Of a stretch of 64,000 nt of DNA, positions 6,472-15,519 are shown in pieces (the first letter of the stretch is position 1; each line of letters opens with the position of its first letter). Under the pieces are notes generated by a model. That model did not search any database and was not told the origin of the DNA. It saw nothing but the letters and a program-made list of their open reading frames with translations. The translations under genes and the position numbers were made by a program. Source of the stretch: Pseudorhodobacter antarcticus (GTDB taxonomy: Bacteria; Pseudomonadota; Alphaproteobacteria; Rhodobacterales; Rhodobacteraceae). The stretch spans positions 1 to 64,000 of the forward strand of contig CAMAQR010000015.1 of NCBI GenBank assembly GCA_945860375.1. Direction: 5' to 3'.

Positions 6472-6729
6472 ATGGGACTTCAAAGCACGTTTCACGCCCC
6501 CCATGGTGGCGCTGATTTCCTGGGTTGGCGCACCTCGCGCACCGGCGCGACCGAAATCGTCTATGATGATGGCGTCGCGCGCCGCATGGTCTGGCGTGTG
6601 GCAGAAAATGGCAGCGAAGAGCGGATCGTCGAGGCGTTGCGCGTGGCTGTTTCGGCGCTGCGGGTGCTGCCGACGCTGTATGACGAGCTGAAAAAGCGCG
6701 CAATAGCGATTGAACGCATCGGGAACTGA
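6472..6729 (+). CDS. conserved-looking small protein, unknown
   Basis: This 85-residue soluble protein has an N-terminal beta-rich half (GGADFLGWRTSRTGATEIVY, RRMVWRV) and an amphipathic helix at the C-terminus (ALRVAVSALRVLPTLYDELKK). AAAGG lies about 8 nt upstream of the ATG. The codon use is typical of the GC-rich backbone, so I regard it as a real gene. It sits between the MocR regulator and the PotB-like permease with gaps of 192 and 117 nt, so operon membership is uncertain. No family is recognised. Confidence 0.6.
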   Translation: MGLQSTFHAPHGGADFLGWRTSRTGATEIVYDDGVARRMVWRVAENGSEERIVEALRVAVSALRVLPTLYDELKKRAIAIERIGN

Positions 6730-6846
6730 CACCCGCGCTTGCCCTTTGCGGCCGCTGCGGTTCTAGATGGGGGAGGAATTGGGCTTGCGCGGAAAACCGT
6801 GATCGGCTTAATTTGATCAAACGTCGAAGAGCAGCCAGCACATGGC

Positions 6847-7809
6847 ATGACAGGGGGAATGATGGCGCAATCGACCCGTTCGGGCCGCATTGGCCGGTCT
6901 GAGGCGACCAACGGTCTGCTGATGATCAGCCCAACCGCACTCTATGCGACGCTGCTGCTGGCGGCCCCGCTGGCGATGATTTTTGCCTACAGCTTCATGA
7001 CCGACGGCTATCTGACGATCATCAAGGATTTCCAGACCTGCAACTATTACGGCGAGTGCATTTCCTACAAGACCGTCGATGGTGTTCAGGTCGAAGCCTC
7101 GCGCTATCTTGGCGTCTGGTCTGACCCGCGGTCGCGCGCGCTGTTGCTGCGGTCCTTGCTGGTGGCATTGGCGGTGACGACGGTGACGGTGCTGACGGCC
7201 TATCCGGTCGCCTATTTCGTCAGCTTTCACGTCGCGCCGTCGAAAAAGTCGCTGTGGCTGTTTCTGATCACCATCCCGTTCTGGACCTCTTACCTGATCC
7301 GAATTTTTCTGTGGAAGGTGATTTTGGGCTTCAACGGCGTGGTCAATTCGACGCTGTTGTGGACCGGCATCATCACCGAGCCGTTGCAGGCGATCAACTA
7401 TTCCTTGGGCGCGGTGGTGACAGCACTGGCCCATGCCTATGCGCCGTTTGCGATCCTGCCGATCTTTGTGGCGCTGGAAAAGATTGACCGGTCCTTCCTC
7501 GAAGCCGGGCGCGATCTCGGCGAAACCCCGTTCATGACCTTTGTCCGGGTGACGCTGCCTTTGTCGATGGCGGGGGTGATTTCCTCGGTGCTGATCGTGT
7601 TCATCCCGACCATTGGCGACTATGTGACACCCAGCCTTTTGGGCGGGCCAGAGGGCAAGTTGGTCGCCAACCTGATCGAGTTGAACTACAAAAAGCTGGA
7701 CAATTACCCGATGGGATCGGCGCTGGCGATTTCGGCGATGATGATGGTGGTGGCGGTCAGTCTGTTGTTCCTCTTCGTCAATCGGCGTTTCTTGAAGGGG
7801 AACAAATGA
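6847..7809 (+). CDS. potB: polyamine-type ABC transporter permease, PotB-like
   Basis: This 320-residue inner-membrane protein has six predicted hydrophobic segments and the permease EAA loop EAGRDLGETPFMTFVRVTLP (about residues 219-238). It resembles PotB/PotH permeases of spermidine/putrescine-family importers, which in this lineage may also carry other amines, opines or dimethylsulfoniopropionate. The frame starts at 6847. A Shine-Dalgarno-like AGGGGGA at 6852-6858 could instead serve ATG 6862, so the exact start is open. It overlaps the next permease by 4 nt (ATGA), forming a compact BCA operon. No periplasmic binding protein is encoded next to it. Confidence 0.85.
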   Translation: MTGGMMAQSTRSGRIGRSEATNGLLMISPTALYATLLLAAPLAMIFAYSFMTDGYLTIIKDFQTCNYYGECISYKTVDGVQVEASRYLGVWSDPRSRALLLRSLLVALAVTTVTVLTAYPVAYFVSFHVAPSKKSLWLFLITIPFWTSYLIRIFLWKVILGFNGVVNSTLLWTGIITEPLQAINYSLGAVVTALAHAYAPFAILPIFVALEKIDRSFLEAGRDLGETPFMTFVRVTLPLSMAGVISSVLIVFIPTIGDYVTPSLLGGPEGKLVANLIELNYKKLDNYPMGSALAISAMMMVVAVSLLFLFVNRRFLKGNK

Positions 7810-8615
7810 TGCGCGGGGGCTGGTTTCGCGTCTACACCATGGCCTATCTGGTGTTTCTCTATGCACCGATTGTGCTGTTGCCGATCTTTGCCTTCAACGA
7901 TGCCACCACGGTGGCCTTTCCCTTGGCCGGGGCCACGACCAAGTGGTTCCAAAAGCTGTGGGAGGAGCCCGAACTGCACCGGGCGCTGAAGAACTCGCTG
8001 ATCATCGCCGGGTCGTCGTCGATCCTTGCGACGGTTTTGGGCATCTTTGCCTCGCGCGCGTCAACCCGCTACGCCTATCCGTTCAAGGCGCCGCTGATGG
8101 GGTTGATCATGCTGCCTTTGGTGCTGCCGGAAATCATTCTGGCGGTGGCGTTGTTGGCGGTGTTGCTGGGGCTTGGCATTCCATTGTCGCTGTTCACGGT
8201 GATTTTGGGCCATGTGCTGGTGTGCACGCCGTTTTCCATCGCGATCCTGTCGGCGGCGTTTCAATCCCTGGATCAATCGATGGAGGAAGCCGCCTATGAC
8301 TTGGGCGAAACCCCGCTGTCGGCGTTCCGGCTGGTGATCTTGCCGCTGGTGATGCCGGGGATCATCTCATCCTTGCTGATCACCTTTACCATCAGCCTTG
8401 ACGAATTCATCATGGCCTTCTTCCTTGCGGGCAATGAGAACACCCTGCCGGTCTATATCTTTGGCCAGTTCCGCTTTCCGCAGAACGTGCCGGTCATTCT
8501 GGCCTTGGGGACGATCCTTGTGATGCTGTCCATCGCTTTGCTTGCAACTGCTGAATATTTCCGCCGCCGTGGCATCGCCAGAACCGGTGGCAAGGATACT
8601 GGAGGCTTCCTGTGA
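7806..8615 (+). CDS. potC: polyamine-type ABC transporter permease, PotC-like
   Basis: This 269-residue integral membrane protein has the EAA loop EAAYDLGETPLSAFRLVILP and six hydrophobic segments, typical of PotC/PotI. It pairs with the upstream PotB-like subunit to form the translocation pore. The start overlaps the preceding stop (ATGA) and its own stop overlaps the GTG start of the ATPase gene, so the three subunits are translationally coupled. The substrate cannot be fixed from the permease alone. Confidence 0.87.
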   Translation: MMRGGWFRVYTMAYLVFLYAPIVLLPIFAFNDATTVAFPLAGATTKWFQKLWEEPELHRALKNSLIIAGSSSILATVLGIFASRASTRYAYPFKAPLMGLIMLPLVLPEIILAVALLAVLLGLGIPLSLFTVILGHVLVCTPFSIAILSAAFQSLDQSMEEAAYDLGETPLSAFRLVILPLVMPGIISSLLITFTISLDEFIMAFFLAGNENTLPVYIFGQFRFPQNVPVILALGTILVMLSIALLATAEYFRRRGIARTGGKDTGGFL

Positions 8616-9724
8616 CGTCTGTAAAATCCACCGTGCCCGGTCAAACCATGATCGAATTCAAGGACGTCCACAAATACTATGGGGATTACCACGCCCTGCG
8701 CGGGATCACCGCCACCATCCGCGCCGGAGAGTTCTTCTCGCTGCTGGGGCCGTCGGGCTGCGGCAAGACCACGCTTTTGCGCACGATCGCCGGGTTCGAG
8801 GGCATCTCTTCGGGCGTCGTGATGATCGACGACAAGGATATGGAGGGGGTGCCGGCCAATGTGCGGCCAACCAACATGGTGTTTCAGTCTTACGCGATCT
8901 TCCCGCATCTGACAGTGGAACAGAACGTCGGCTTCGGTCTGCGCAAGGATCCGCGTTCGGCTGCGGACAAGGCCAAGGCTGTGGCCGAGGCGCTGGAGAT
9001 GGTGGGCCTGAAAGGCTATGGCGCGCGGGCGGCCCATGCGTTGTCGGGTGGACAGCGGCAGCGGGTGGCACTGGCGCGGGCGCTGATCTTGAAACCCAAG
9101 GTGCTGTTGCTGGACGAACCCTTGTCGGCGCTGGACAAGAAGATGCGCGAGCAGATGCAGGTCGAGTTGATCAAACTGCAGCGGCAGGTCGGCATCACCT
9201 TCATCCTTGTGACCCATGACCAGGAAGAAGCCTTGGTGATGTCAGACCGCATCGCAGTGATGTTTGAAGGCGAAATTGCGCAACTGGCTGACCCGGAAAC
9301 CCTGTACAGGCGGCCAAACAGCCGCAAGGTTGCAAATTTCATCGGCACCATGAACTTTTTGCCGGCGCGGATCCTGTCGGAACAGGATGGCCGCGTCGAG
9401 GTGGATGCCGAAGGCTTTGGCACTCTGACCATGGACGCAAGGCAGGTGATGGGCACACCCAGCGAGGGTGGCGCGTCGGTGGGGTTCCGCCCCGAAACCC
9501 TGACCATCCTGTTTGAGGGTCAGACCGCCACCGACCGCGAAAGCTGGGCCGTGGTCGAAGAGGTCGTCTATTACGGCGACATGACCTATTATGACATCAA
9601 GCTGGATGGCACCGACAAACCGATGCGCCTGTCGATGCGCAACGTCTTTGGCCGCCCGGTTTTGGACATTGGCACCCGCGCCCGCATGGCCTGGTCGCCC
9701 GGCGCTTTGGTGCTGTTCCGGTAG
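8612..9724 (+). CDS. potA: polyamine-type ABC transporter ATPase, PotA-like
   Basis: This 370-residue protein energises the PotBC pore by ATP hydrolysis. Walker A is GPSGCGKTT (about residues 49-57), the signature is LSGGQRQR, Walker B is VLLLDEPLSALD and the switch His lies in VTHDQEEA. A C-terminal TOBE-like region (about 280-370, MGTPSEGGASVGFRPE) is present as in PotA. The start is GTG overlapping the previous stop codon (GTGA). An in-frame ATG lies 12 codons downstream at MIEFKDVHKYYG, which is where the conserved domain begins. It is the last gene of the operon. Short direct repeats and a dispersed intergenic repeat follow. Confidence 0.88.
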   Translation: MTSVKSTVPGQTMIEFKDVHKYYGDYHALRGITATIRAGEFFSLLGPSGCGKTTLLRTIAGFEGISSGVVMIDDKDMEGVPANVRPTNMVFQSYAIFPHLTVEQNVGFGLRKDPRSAADKAKAVAEALEMVGLKGYGARAAHALSGGQRQRVALARALILKPKVLLLDEPLSALDKKMREQMQVELIKLQRQVGITFILVTHDQEEALVMSDRIAVMFEGEIAQLADPETLYRRPNSRKVANFIGTMNFLPARILSEQDGRVEVDAEGFGTLTMDARQVMGTPSEGGASVGFRPETLTILFEGQTATDRESWAVVEEVVYYGDMTYYDIKLDGTDKPMRLSMRNVFGRPVLDIGTRARMAWSPGALVLFR

Positions 9725-9740
9725 CAGGCGTGATCCAGCG

Positions 9741-9791
9741 GAGCGCTGCGCGCGTTTGGTTTGAGCGCTGACGCGCCTGAGCGCTGCGCGC
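9741..9791. repeat. three short direct repeats GAGCGCTGnCGCGC
   Basis: GAGCGCTG-containing units start at 9741, 9763 and 9779, each followed by a CGCGC-type tail, in the convergent gap between potA and the tetR gene. They may form alternative stem-loops. No function is assigned. Confidence 0.55.
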
Positions 9792-9817
9792 AGGCCGGAC
9801 CTTCAGGGTTCCGGCAT

Positions 9818-9838
9818 GGATATTTGAGCCAAGGTGAA
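9818..9838 (-). repeat. dispersed AAATATCC repeat, copy 1
   Basis: Read on the minus strand it is TTCACCTTGGCTCAAATATCC, beginning 7 nt after the stop of the minus-strand tetR gene. It closely matches the copy after mfd (56013-56033) and, more loosely, three further copies in the window. Confidence 0.7.
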
Positions 9839-9844
9839 TTTGAG

Positions 9845-10459
9845 CTATCTGTCCGGCGGCAACAGGCCCAGTCCGCGCAGGTAAATGCCAATCCCGGCCT
9901 CCAGCAGGTCTTCGGGCGGGTAGGGGCTTTTGCTGCCGGGTGATCCGCGCATGAAGAGTTCCACCACCCCGTGGCTGAGGGCCCAGATATGGGCCGAAAA
10001 CATCGTGGCGGGCGGACGTTTGGCCGTGGGCATGTGTTGCGACAGGTTTTCCGCCGCGCGTTCCAGCACGCCGCGCGCCTTTTGCGCCACCAAGGCCAGT
10101 TCGGGATGGGCGTTCAGGTTCAGACCGGATTCGAACATGGCCATATAATGGCCGGGATATTTGCGCGCAAAGGCGAGGTAGGCCCGCCCTGTCGCCTCGA
10201 ACGCCGCAAGGGCGGTGGGCTGGCCGTTGTTGAAGGCAAACTCCATCAGCGCGGCGAAGATGTCATAACCTTGGCGGGCGACTTCGGCGATCAGATCATC
10301 ACGGCCCGCGAAGTGGCGGTATACGGCGGCCGGGGTGACATCGGCGGCTTTGGCGGCCTCGGACAAAGTGAAGCCGGTCGGGCCCTGATCGGCAATCAGG
10401 ATCAGGGCTGCGTCGATCAGGGCCTGGCGCAGATTGCCATGGTGGTAGCCGCGTTTCAT
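9845..10459 (-). CDS. TetR-family transcriptional regulator
   Basis: This 204-residue protein has an N-terminal TetR helix-turn-helix (about residues 9-55: [37 protein letters not shown]) followed by a helical ligand-binding domain of the WHG type (TetR_C_33-like). The start ATG overlaps the stop of the upstream ppk2 gene by 4 nt (ATGA), so the two are co-translated. Co-expression with polyphosphate kinase 2 suggests a link to stress or phosphate physiology, but the ligand and targets are not visible. Confidence 0.85.
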   Translation of the reverse strand: MKRGYHHGNLRQALIDAALILIADQGPTGFTLSEAAKAADVTPAAVYRHFAGRDDLIAEVARQGYDIFAALMEFAFNNGQPTALAAFEATGRAYLAFARKYPGHYMAMFESGLNLNAHPELALVAQKARGVLERAAENLSQHMPTAKRPPATMFSAHIWALSHGVVELFMRGSPGSKSPYPPEDLLEAGIGIYLRGLGLLPPDR

Positions 10460-11325
10460 GGCCGCAGGTTCACGCCGCCACAGATTTTGCTGTCGATCTC
10501 GCCGATGGCCGCCACATCTTTGCCGGTGTAATCGACGTGGTGCAACAGGGTCTGCATGGCAGCAATACGCGCGCGCAACTTGTCATCTGCCAAGATCACC
10601 GACCAGGGCGCGTATTTGAAATCGCTGATCTGCATGGTTTCCGCGATGGCTGTGGAATAGGCGTCCCATTTCGACAGCCCGTCGATGTCGATGGAGGACA
10701 GTTTCCATTGTTTCAGCGGGTCTTGTTCACGGTCAAGGAAGCGTTTGAGCTGTTCGGCCTGCCCGACCTCCAGCCACAGCTTGATCAAGATGATGCCCTC
10801 ATCCACCATCATGCGTTCAAAATCAGGCAGTTGGCGGAAGAATTTGGCGCGTTGATCGTTGGTGCAAAAGCCGAACACATGTTCGATCATGGCGCGGTTG
10901 TACCAAGAGCGGTCAAACAACGCGATCTCCCCGGCGGCGGGCAGCCAATCGACATAGCGCTGAAAATACCACTGTGTCGCCTCTCGGTCGGAGGGTTTCG
11001 GCAAGGCCACCACGGTTGCCACGCGGGGGTTGAGGTTTTCGCGCATCACCCCAATCGCGCCACCTTTGCCAGCGGCATCACGGCCTTCAAACACCACCAC
11101 GATGCGCTTGCCGGTGGCTTTCACATCGGCCTGCATGCGGACAAGTTGAATTTGCAGCGCGTCCATGTGGGTTTCGCAGTCTTTTTTCTTCAGATCTTCG
11201 CGGTAGGGGTAGTCTTTCCAAAGGATTTCACCTTTGGCCGCATTTTCAATGGCTTTGCGCACGTCTTTGGGCGCGCCCTCTTGAAAGTAGCGGCTGATGG
11301 CTCCGTCAAAAGGCAGGTTTGACAT
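10456..11325 (-). CDS. ppk2: polyphosphate kinase 2
   Basis: PPK2 transfers phosphate between polyphosphate and nucleoside diphosphates or monophosphates. Family hallmarks are visible: Walker [10 protein letters not shown], the lid region with [15 protein letters not shown], and Walker [18 protein letters not shown]. At 289 residues it fits the single-domain class I enzymes (NDP phosphorylating). The start MSNLPF at 11325 has GGAGAA upstream. A longer frame to 11352 would overlap the hydrolase stop. It is the first gene of a two-gene operon with the TetR-type regulator. Confidence 0.9.
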   Translation of the reverse strand: MSNLPFDGAISRYFQEGAPKDVRKAIENAAKGEILWKDYPYREDLKKKDCETHMDALQIQLVRMQADVKATGKRIVVVFEGRDAAGKGGAIGVMRENLNPRVATVVALPKPSDREATQWYFQRYVDWLPAAGEIALFDRSWYNRAMIEHVFGFCTNDQRAKFFRQLPDFERMMVDEGIILIKLWLEVGQAEQLKRFLDREQDPLKQWKLSSIDIDGLSKWDAYSTAIAETMQISDFKYAPWSVILADDKLRARIAAMQTLLHHVDYTGKDVAAIGEIDSKICGGVNLRP

Positions 11326-11351
11326 CGGGTTCTCCGGTTGGATTTGACCCA

Positions 11352-12317
11352 TTATGGCGATTGAGGCGGGCTGCGCAATGCAGCGCGGGCAATGGCTGCG
11401 ATCACGATGTCGGGGTGGCTGTAATGCGGCATTTGGCCTGCGCCGTCTATCACCGTCAAATGGGCATTGGGGTGCAGGGCAGAGAAGGGGCGCGAATGGA
11501 TGTGCAGTGGCACGATGGTGTCAGCGCTGCCGTGGACGATCTCGATGGGCAGGGCCAGTCTTGCGTAAAGCGGTTCCATATCAACCAGTTGCGCGCGCAG
11601 GGCGTTGACTTGGGCCAGGTTGGCGCCCAAGGCGCTGCGGCGCAGGGTCATCGGGGCGTCAATGGCCTTGGCATAGCCGGGCGGCACAGGCGCCGGGTGG
11701 AAGATGCCTGCGATCGAGGCGTTGATATAGGCGTCCGACACGAAAGCCGTGGCCAGCGGGATCAGAACCGCAGCGCCCAATTTGGTGTTGTTCAACCGAT
11801 ACCAGATGTCGAGCGGCCCCGGCCATGGCAGGCTGGGCGCGGAAATCAGCACCAGTGCGCGGGGTTTCATGTCGCCGTGCAGTGCCCAAGCGAGGGCCAC
11901 CGAGCCACCATAGCTTTGCCCGACCAGCAAGGGATTGCTGACCCCCAGTTGCAAGGCTGCTGCGGACAGGTGCCGTGCTTGGTCGGCCAGCGCGTCATTT
12001 GGCAAGGGATCGGAATGGCCGAGACCGGGGCGGTCAAAGGCGATGACGCGGTGGTCCTTGGTCAGGCGGTCGGCCAAGGCCAGCGTCACATCGCGGGCAT
12101 TGCCGGATGCGCCGTGGATCAAGATCAGGTCTGGCCCCGCGCCTGCAATCAGCACATGGACGCGCAGACCGTTGACCATCAGGATTTGCCCGCTGGGCGG
12201 ATGGGCGGCGATCAAAGCCGCCTCACGCGAGGCCGCCCGCTTCAGCACATAGACCGCGAAACCGCCCAGCAGCGCCGCGATCAGAAGCAGACTAACGGCC
12301 AATTTCGGCCAGATCAT
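11352..12317 (-). CDS. membrane-anchored alpha/beta hydrolase
   Basis: This 321-residue protein has an N-terminal transmembrane anchor (about residues 6-26). The alpha/beta-hydrolase fold shows an oxyanion segment [13 protein letters not shown], the nucleophile elbow GQSYGG (Ser near 135), and a late His in [12 protein letters not shown]. The substrate is unknown. Esterases, epoxide hydrolases and lactonases share this architecture. Its 5' end overlaps the 3' end of metA by 26 nt, placing it last in the ATPase-metA-hydrolase operon. The anchor suggests the catalytic domain faces the periplasm. Confidence 0.85.
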   Translation of the reverse strand: MIWPKLAVSLLLIAALLGGFAVYVLKRAASREAALIAAHPPSGQILMVNGLRVHVLIAGAGPDLILIHGASGNARDVTLALADRLTKDHRVIAFDRPGLGHSDPLPNDALADQARHLSAAALQLGVSNPLLVGQSYGGSVALAWALHGDMKPRALVLISAPSLPWPGPLDIWYRLNNTKLGAAVLIPLATAFVSDAYINASIAGIFHPAPVPPGYAKAIDAPMTLRRSALGANLAQVNALRAQLVDMEPLYARLALPIEIVHGSADTIVPLHIHSRPFSALHPNAHLTVIDGAGQMPHYSHPDIVIAAIARAALRSPPQSP

Positions 12318-13215
12318 AGGGCGTTCCCTGATATATCTCGTTGATCCAATTGCCGTAAAGCAAATGCGCGTGGCTGCGCCAGCGGTTCATCGGAGGTAGC
12401 GCGGGATTGTCGCCGGGGTAGTAATTCAACGGGATGTTGATCGGGGTGCCATTGGCGACATCGCGGTCATATTCCTGTTTCAGCGTGTCGCTTTCATACT
12501 CAAAATGGTTGAAGATATAGAGCGCCCGGTGAACGGGATCTTCGATCAGACAGGGACCAACCTCATCCGAACCGAGCAAGCTGCGCAGGCCCGGGGCGGC
12601 AGCGATTTCGCTTTGTTTCATCTCGGTCCAGCGCGACACTGGAATGACGAAATCATCCGAAAATCCGCGCAGGAAGGGCGAGGTCGGGGTCAGGTTCTGG
12701 TGGTGAAAACAGCCAAAGGCCTTGTGGGGCAGCATGTGTTTCTGCACCCCGTGGAAGTGATAGATCATCGCCATCGCCCCCCAGCAGACGCCAAAGGTGG
12801 AATGCACATGGGTTTGCGTCCAGTCCATCACCCGGCGCAGCTCATCCCAATAGGTCACGTCTTCGAATGGCAGATGTTCGATCGGGGCGCCGGTGATGAT
12901 GAGGCCGTCGAATTTCTCACCCGAGGCTTCCACATCCGAAAACGGGCGGTAAAATTCCTCCATATGGGCGGCGGCGGTGTTCTTGGTCAGATGTTCGCTC
13001 ATGCGGATCAGCGACAGGTCGATCTGCAACGGTGTCGCGCCGATCAGGCGGGCAAACTGGTTCTCGGTCTGAATTTTCTTCGGCATCAGGTTCAAAAGCG
13101 CGATCCGCAAGGGACGGATTTCCTGTGCTTGCGCGCGCTCTGGCGACATCACCATGACGCCTTCGCCCTTCAGGACGTCAAAGGCGGGCAGGGTGCTGGG
13201 CAGAGTGATGGGCAT
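12292..13215 (-). CDS. metA: homoserine O-acyltransferase MetA, acetyl-CoA type predicted
   Basis: This 307-residue enzyme acylates homoserine in the first committed step of methionine synthesis. The catalytic Cys lies in [12 protein letters not shown], and family blocks [14 protein letters not shown] and HHQNL are present. At the acyl-donor position the motif is TGAPIE, with Glu where E. coli has Gly in TGAPLG. In characterised MetA proteins Glu here goes with acetyl-CoA and Gly with succinyl-CoA, so I predict homoserine O-acetyltransferase activity. The start MPITLP at 13215 has AAGGAG 6 nt upstream. The gene starts 1 nt after the ATPase stop and overlaps the hydrolase gene, so it is translationally coupled on both sides. 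Confidence 0.92.
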   Translation of the reverse strand: MPITLPSTLPAFDVLKGEGVMVMSPERAQAQEIRPLRIALLNLMPKKIQTENQFARLIGATPLQIDLSLIRMSEHLTKNTAAAHMEEFYRPFSDVEASGEKFDGLIITGAPIEHLPFEDVTYWDELRRVMDWTQTHVHSTFGVCWGAMAMIYHFHGVQKHMLPHKAFGCFHHQNLTPTSPFLRGFSDDFVIPVSRWTEMKQSEIAAAPGLRSLLGSDEVGPCLIEDPVHRALYIFNHFEYESDTLKQEYDRDVANGTPINIPLNYYPGDNPALPPMNRWRSHAHLLYGNWINEIYQGTPYDLAEIGR

Positions 13216-13216
13216 G

Positions 13217-14080
13217 TCAGGCTCCTTGGCGGTCAATCGCGGTGGTGATCATGGTGTCAAAATCGGTGGGGCTGCGCACTTGCGCCACCTCTTCGGCGGT
13301 CACAGTGACGCCCCATTGCGCCATTGCGCCATAGCGCGGTTGGCGGTGATCGAGCAGACGGGCATAGCCAAAGCGCAGGAAGGCGTCCGGGTCCACTTGA
13401 TCTGCGGGCAGACCTTGGGCCGTCAGATACTCGGCCCAGAGGTCCAACAGGAAGTCGGGTCGATAATACATCGGCTTGGGTGCGCGGTCAAAGCGGCGGG
13501 CAAGCTCGGCCTTGTGGGCATCGGACCCTTTGATCCAGACCAGCAGCATATTGGCGGCAAGCGCCGTCATCACCGGATCGGCAGGGTTGGCGGCATCGAC
13601 CACTTCACAGATGGAACCCGAGGTGTCACAGACAAAGTGTTGATAGCCATAGATATCCTGTGCGCGGTCGATAAAGCGCGGGGCGTCCAGCATCGCCGCC
13701 ACTTCGGCCTGCGCATGCTGCGCCTGACGGCGTTGGTATTCGGGAAAACCAATGCCGCCGCGCACAGGGTCGCCGGGTTTGCCCAGATAGGTCGACAGCG
13801 GGGCCAGATTGTCAAAGGTGATGTTGGACGCGATGTAGACGGAATCCGACAGCATCAATTCGCGCAGCAAGGGCACTTTCATCACCTCGCGCTTGAAGTT
13901 GTCGGCGATGTATTCGCCCATATACCGCGTGCCGATGCGGTAATCGACCGAGTAGTGAAACCAGTCACCCGCGCCGCGCAGCATGTTGGACAGATAGGTC
14001 TTGCCAAGCCCCGACATGCCAAACAGCAGCACGCGCTTTTGGGCAGCGTTCAGATAATGCTGACCGGAACTGTAGATCAT
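13217..14080 (-). CDS. P-loop ATPase preceding metA
   Basis: This 287-residue protein begins [11 protein letters not shown] and carries a clear Walker A motif GMSGLGKT at about residues 24-31, followed by a kinase-like segment ([16 protein letters not shown]). I remember similar adjacent ATPases in Rhodobacterales, but no function is established. A role as a small-molecule kinase or regulator of methionine metabolism would be a guess. I chose ATG 14080 because GGGGA lies 7 nt upstream. The frame remains open to 14329, but the extension reads through an intrinsic terminator (14153-14173) and is unlikely. Its stop is 1 nt before metA. Confidence 0.75.
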   Translation of the reverse strand: MIYSSGQHYLNAAQKRVLLFGMSGLGKTYLSNMLRGAGDWFHYSVDYRIGTRYMGEYIADNFKREVMKVPLLRELMLSDSVYIASNITFDNLAPLSTYLGKPGDPVRGGIGFPEYQRRQAQHAQAEVAAMLDAPRFIDRAQDIYGYQHFVCDTSGSICEVVDAANPADPVMTALAANMLLVWIKGSDAHKAELARRFDRAPKPMYYRPDFLLDLWAEYLTAQGLPADQVDPDAFLRFGYARLLDHRQPRYGAMAQWGVTVTAEEVAQVRSPTDFDTMITTAIDRQGA

Positions 14081-14124
14081 CGCGCCATCCCCATGTGATG
14101 CGCCGTTGTTACAAGTTTGGCATG

Positions 14125-14409
14125 CTATACGAAAGCCCAAATGAAAAAGGCCCCGCAGCGGCTGCGGGGCTTCGGGTGCGAATGGCAGCGTCGGGTCACC
14201 GTTTTCCGGCACGGTGACATCGTATGTGATCGCGGATTCGTCGGTGAGGCCAACGCGCAGCGCGATTTCCGGCTTTTGACACGCCGCGCCGACATGGTGG
14301 AGCGTGTCTTTTTCGGCGCTGGTCGACATCGTTTAGCCGTCGAACAGCTTGACGTTGCCGCCGTGGTGGTCAGTGCCAATGCGCCAAGCGCGGTTGTTGC
14401 GTCTTTCAT
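14125..14409 (-). CDS. doubtful small ORF, possibly frameshifted
   Basis: An ATG at 14409 (MKDATTALGALALTTTAATS...) has an excellent Shine-Dalgarno (GGGGAGAG) on the minus strand. The frame later turns into an Arg/Lys/Ser-rich, unnatural sequence and runs through the intrinsic terminator. Another frame from ATG 14329 (EIALRVGLTDESAITYDVTV) looks more protein-like. A short real gene beginning at 14409, possibly with a frameshift to the other frame, would reconcile the ribosome binding site and terminator. Its identity and end are unresolved. Confidence 0.3.
   Translation of the reverse strand: MKDATTALGALALTTTAATSSCSTAKRCRPAPKKTRSTMSARRVKSRKSRCALASPTNPRSHTMSPCRKTVTRRCHSHPKPRSRCGAFFIWAFV
14148..14173 (-). 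terminator. intrinsic terminator upstream of the ATPase-metA operon
   Basis: On the minus strand GCCCCGCAG and CTGCGGGGC form a near-perfect stem with a tiny loop, followed by CTTTTT. It would end transcripts arriving from the DMT transporter side. The ATPase-metA operon then starts its own transcript in the 70 nt downstream. Confidence 0.75.
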
Positions 14410-14532
14410 GTCTCTCTCCCCGTGAGTTGCGGTACGCGTCTCTGCCTGTCTTGGATGCAGGCCTGTGAAGCGAGTTGCGCGACTGAGAAACCCGGTGAAC
14501 CAAATGCGCGCCGGTCCATTCGTGACGCAGCG

Positions 14533-15429
14533 TCACGGAATTGTGACAGTCTGGTTGTTGCGATTTGATCGAAGCTCTGCCCGGATATTGATCCAGATCC
14601 CCGCAAAGATCACCGCCCCGCCCAGCAGAACATAGGGATCCAGCGGCTCGGCATAGATCAAGGCACCCACCACAGCGATGACCGGCAGGCGCACGAAATC
14701 CAGCGGCACCACATAAGACGCAGGGGCCACTGACAGCGCCTGAGTCAGGCTGAGATGTGCCAGAATTCCCGCGCAACCGATCAGCACCAGCCAAGGCAGG
14801 GTGGTGCGGTCGGGCAGCGCCACCGCTCCATCATAGCCCGCCCCAATCAAGCCAAAGCCGAATTGCATCAGGGCCAGCCAGAACAGGATGGTCAGGATAT
14901 TTTCGCGCCGCGTCAAGGCCTTGGTCAGGACGGATGTGGTGGCAAAAAACACCGCACTTGCCGCCGCCGCCAGAACGCCGGGGTTCAATTGCGTCAGATC
15001 GGGACGCGCAACGATCAAAATGCCGGCAAAGCCCAGACCTGCCGCCATCAACCGCGCCCGCGTCAAACGTTCGCCGAGCAGCAGCGGGGACAGCAGGATC
15101 ACCCAGATCGGCGAGGTGAATTCCAGCGCGAAAACCTGCGCCAGCGGGATCAGGGTCAGGGCCCAGAACCACAGGTTTTGTCCGGTGAAATGCACCAGAT
15201 TGCGCAGGGCGTGCCCGCCCAGATGCCGCCTGCCGATCTGCGCCCAGCGCCCGGCAACAGTGGTGTAAATCACGATGATCGCAAACCCCACCAGTGACCG
15301 CGCCGTCATGATTTCAAAGCTGTCATGCAGGTGGCTGACTTGCCGACCGGCAATCGCCATCGCGGTGAAAGACACAATGGCTCCGGTCATCCACAGGGCG
15401 GCGCGCAGGGGTTTGGGCTGATCTGTCAC
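14533..15429 (-). CDS. DMT-superfamily (EamA) exporter
   Basis: This 298-residue protein has ten hydrophobic segments arranged as two EamA repeats (about residues 10-140 and 150-285), typical of drug/metabolite transporters such as RhaT/YdcZ-like exporters. The conserved second-repeat ends (LDFVRLPVIAVVGALIYAEPLD and GGAVIFAGI) are visible. The substrate is unknown; many relatives export amino acids or purines. It is monocistronic on the minus strand. A 17-nt palindrome (14521-14537) overlaps its stop codon. Confidence 0.87.
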   Translation of the reverse strand: MTDQPKPLRAALWMTGAIVSFTAMAIAGRQVSHLHDSFEIMTARSLVGFAIIVIYTTVAGRWAQIGRRHLGGHALRNLVHFTGQNLWFWALTLIPLAQVFALEFTSPIWVILLSPLLLGERLTRARLMAAGLGFAGILIVARPDLTQLNPGVLAAAASAVFFATTSVLTKALTRRENILTILFWLALMQFGFGLIGAGYDGAVALPDRTTLPWLVLIGCAGILAHLSLTQALSVAPASYVVPLDFVRLPVIAVVGALIYAEPLDPYVLLGGAVIFAGIWINIRAELRSNRNNQTVTIP

Positions 15430-15519
15430 GGGATTGCCCTATAGGACTATATCATAGTGCTGGCCTGACCCGGCTGGAATGTCCAGACATTGCATGTTGT
15501 ACGGACGTACCAGTGCCAT

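Noticed and set aside
13216..14150. SAM-II riboswitch upstream of metA
   Set aside because: metA starts 1 nt after the ATPase stop, and no SAM-II-like pseudoknot was recognised upstream of the ATPase.
13217..14329. 370-residue form of the ATPase before metA
   Set aside because: The extra N-terminus crosses an intrinsic terminator and lacks support. ATG 14080 has a good ribosome site.
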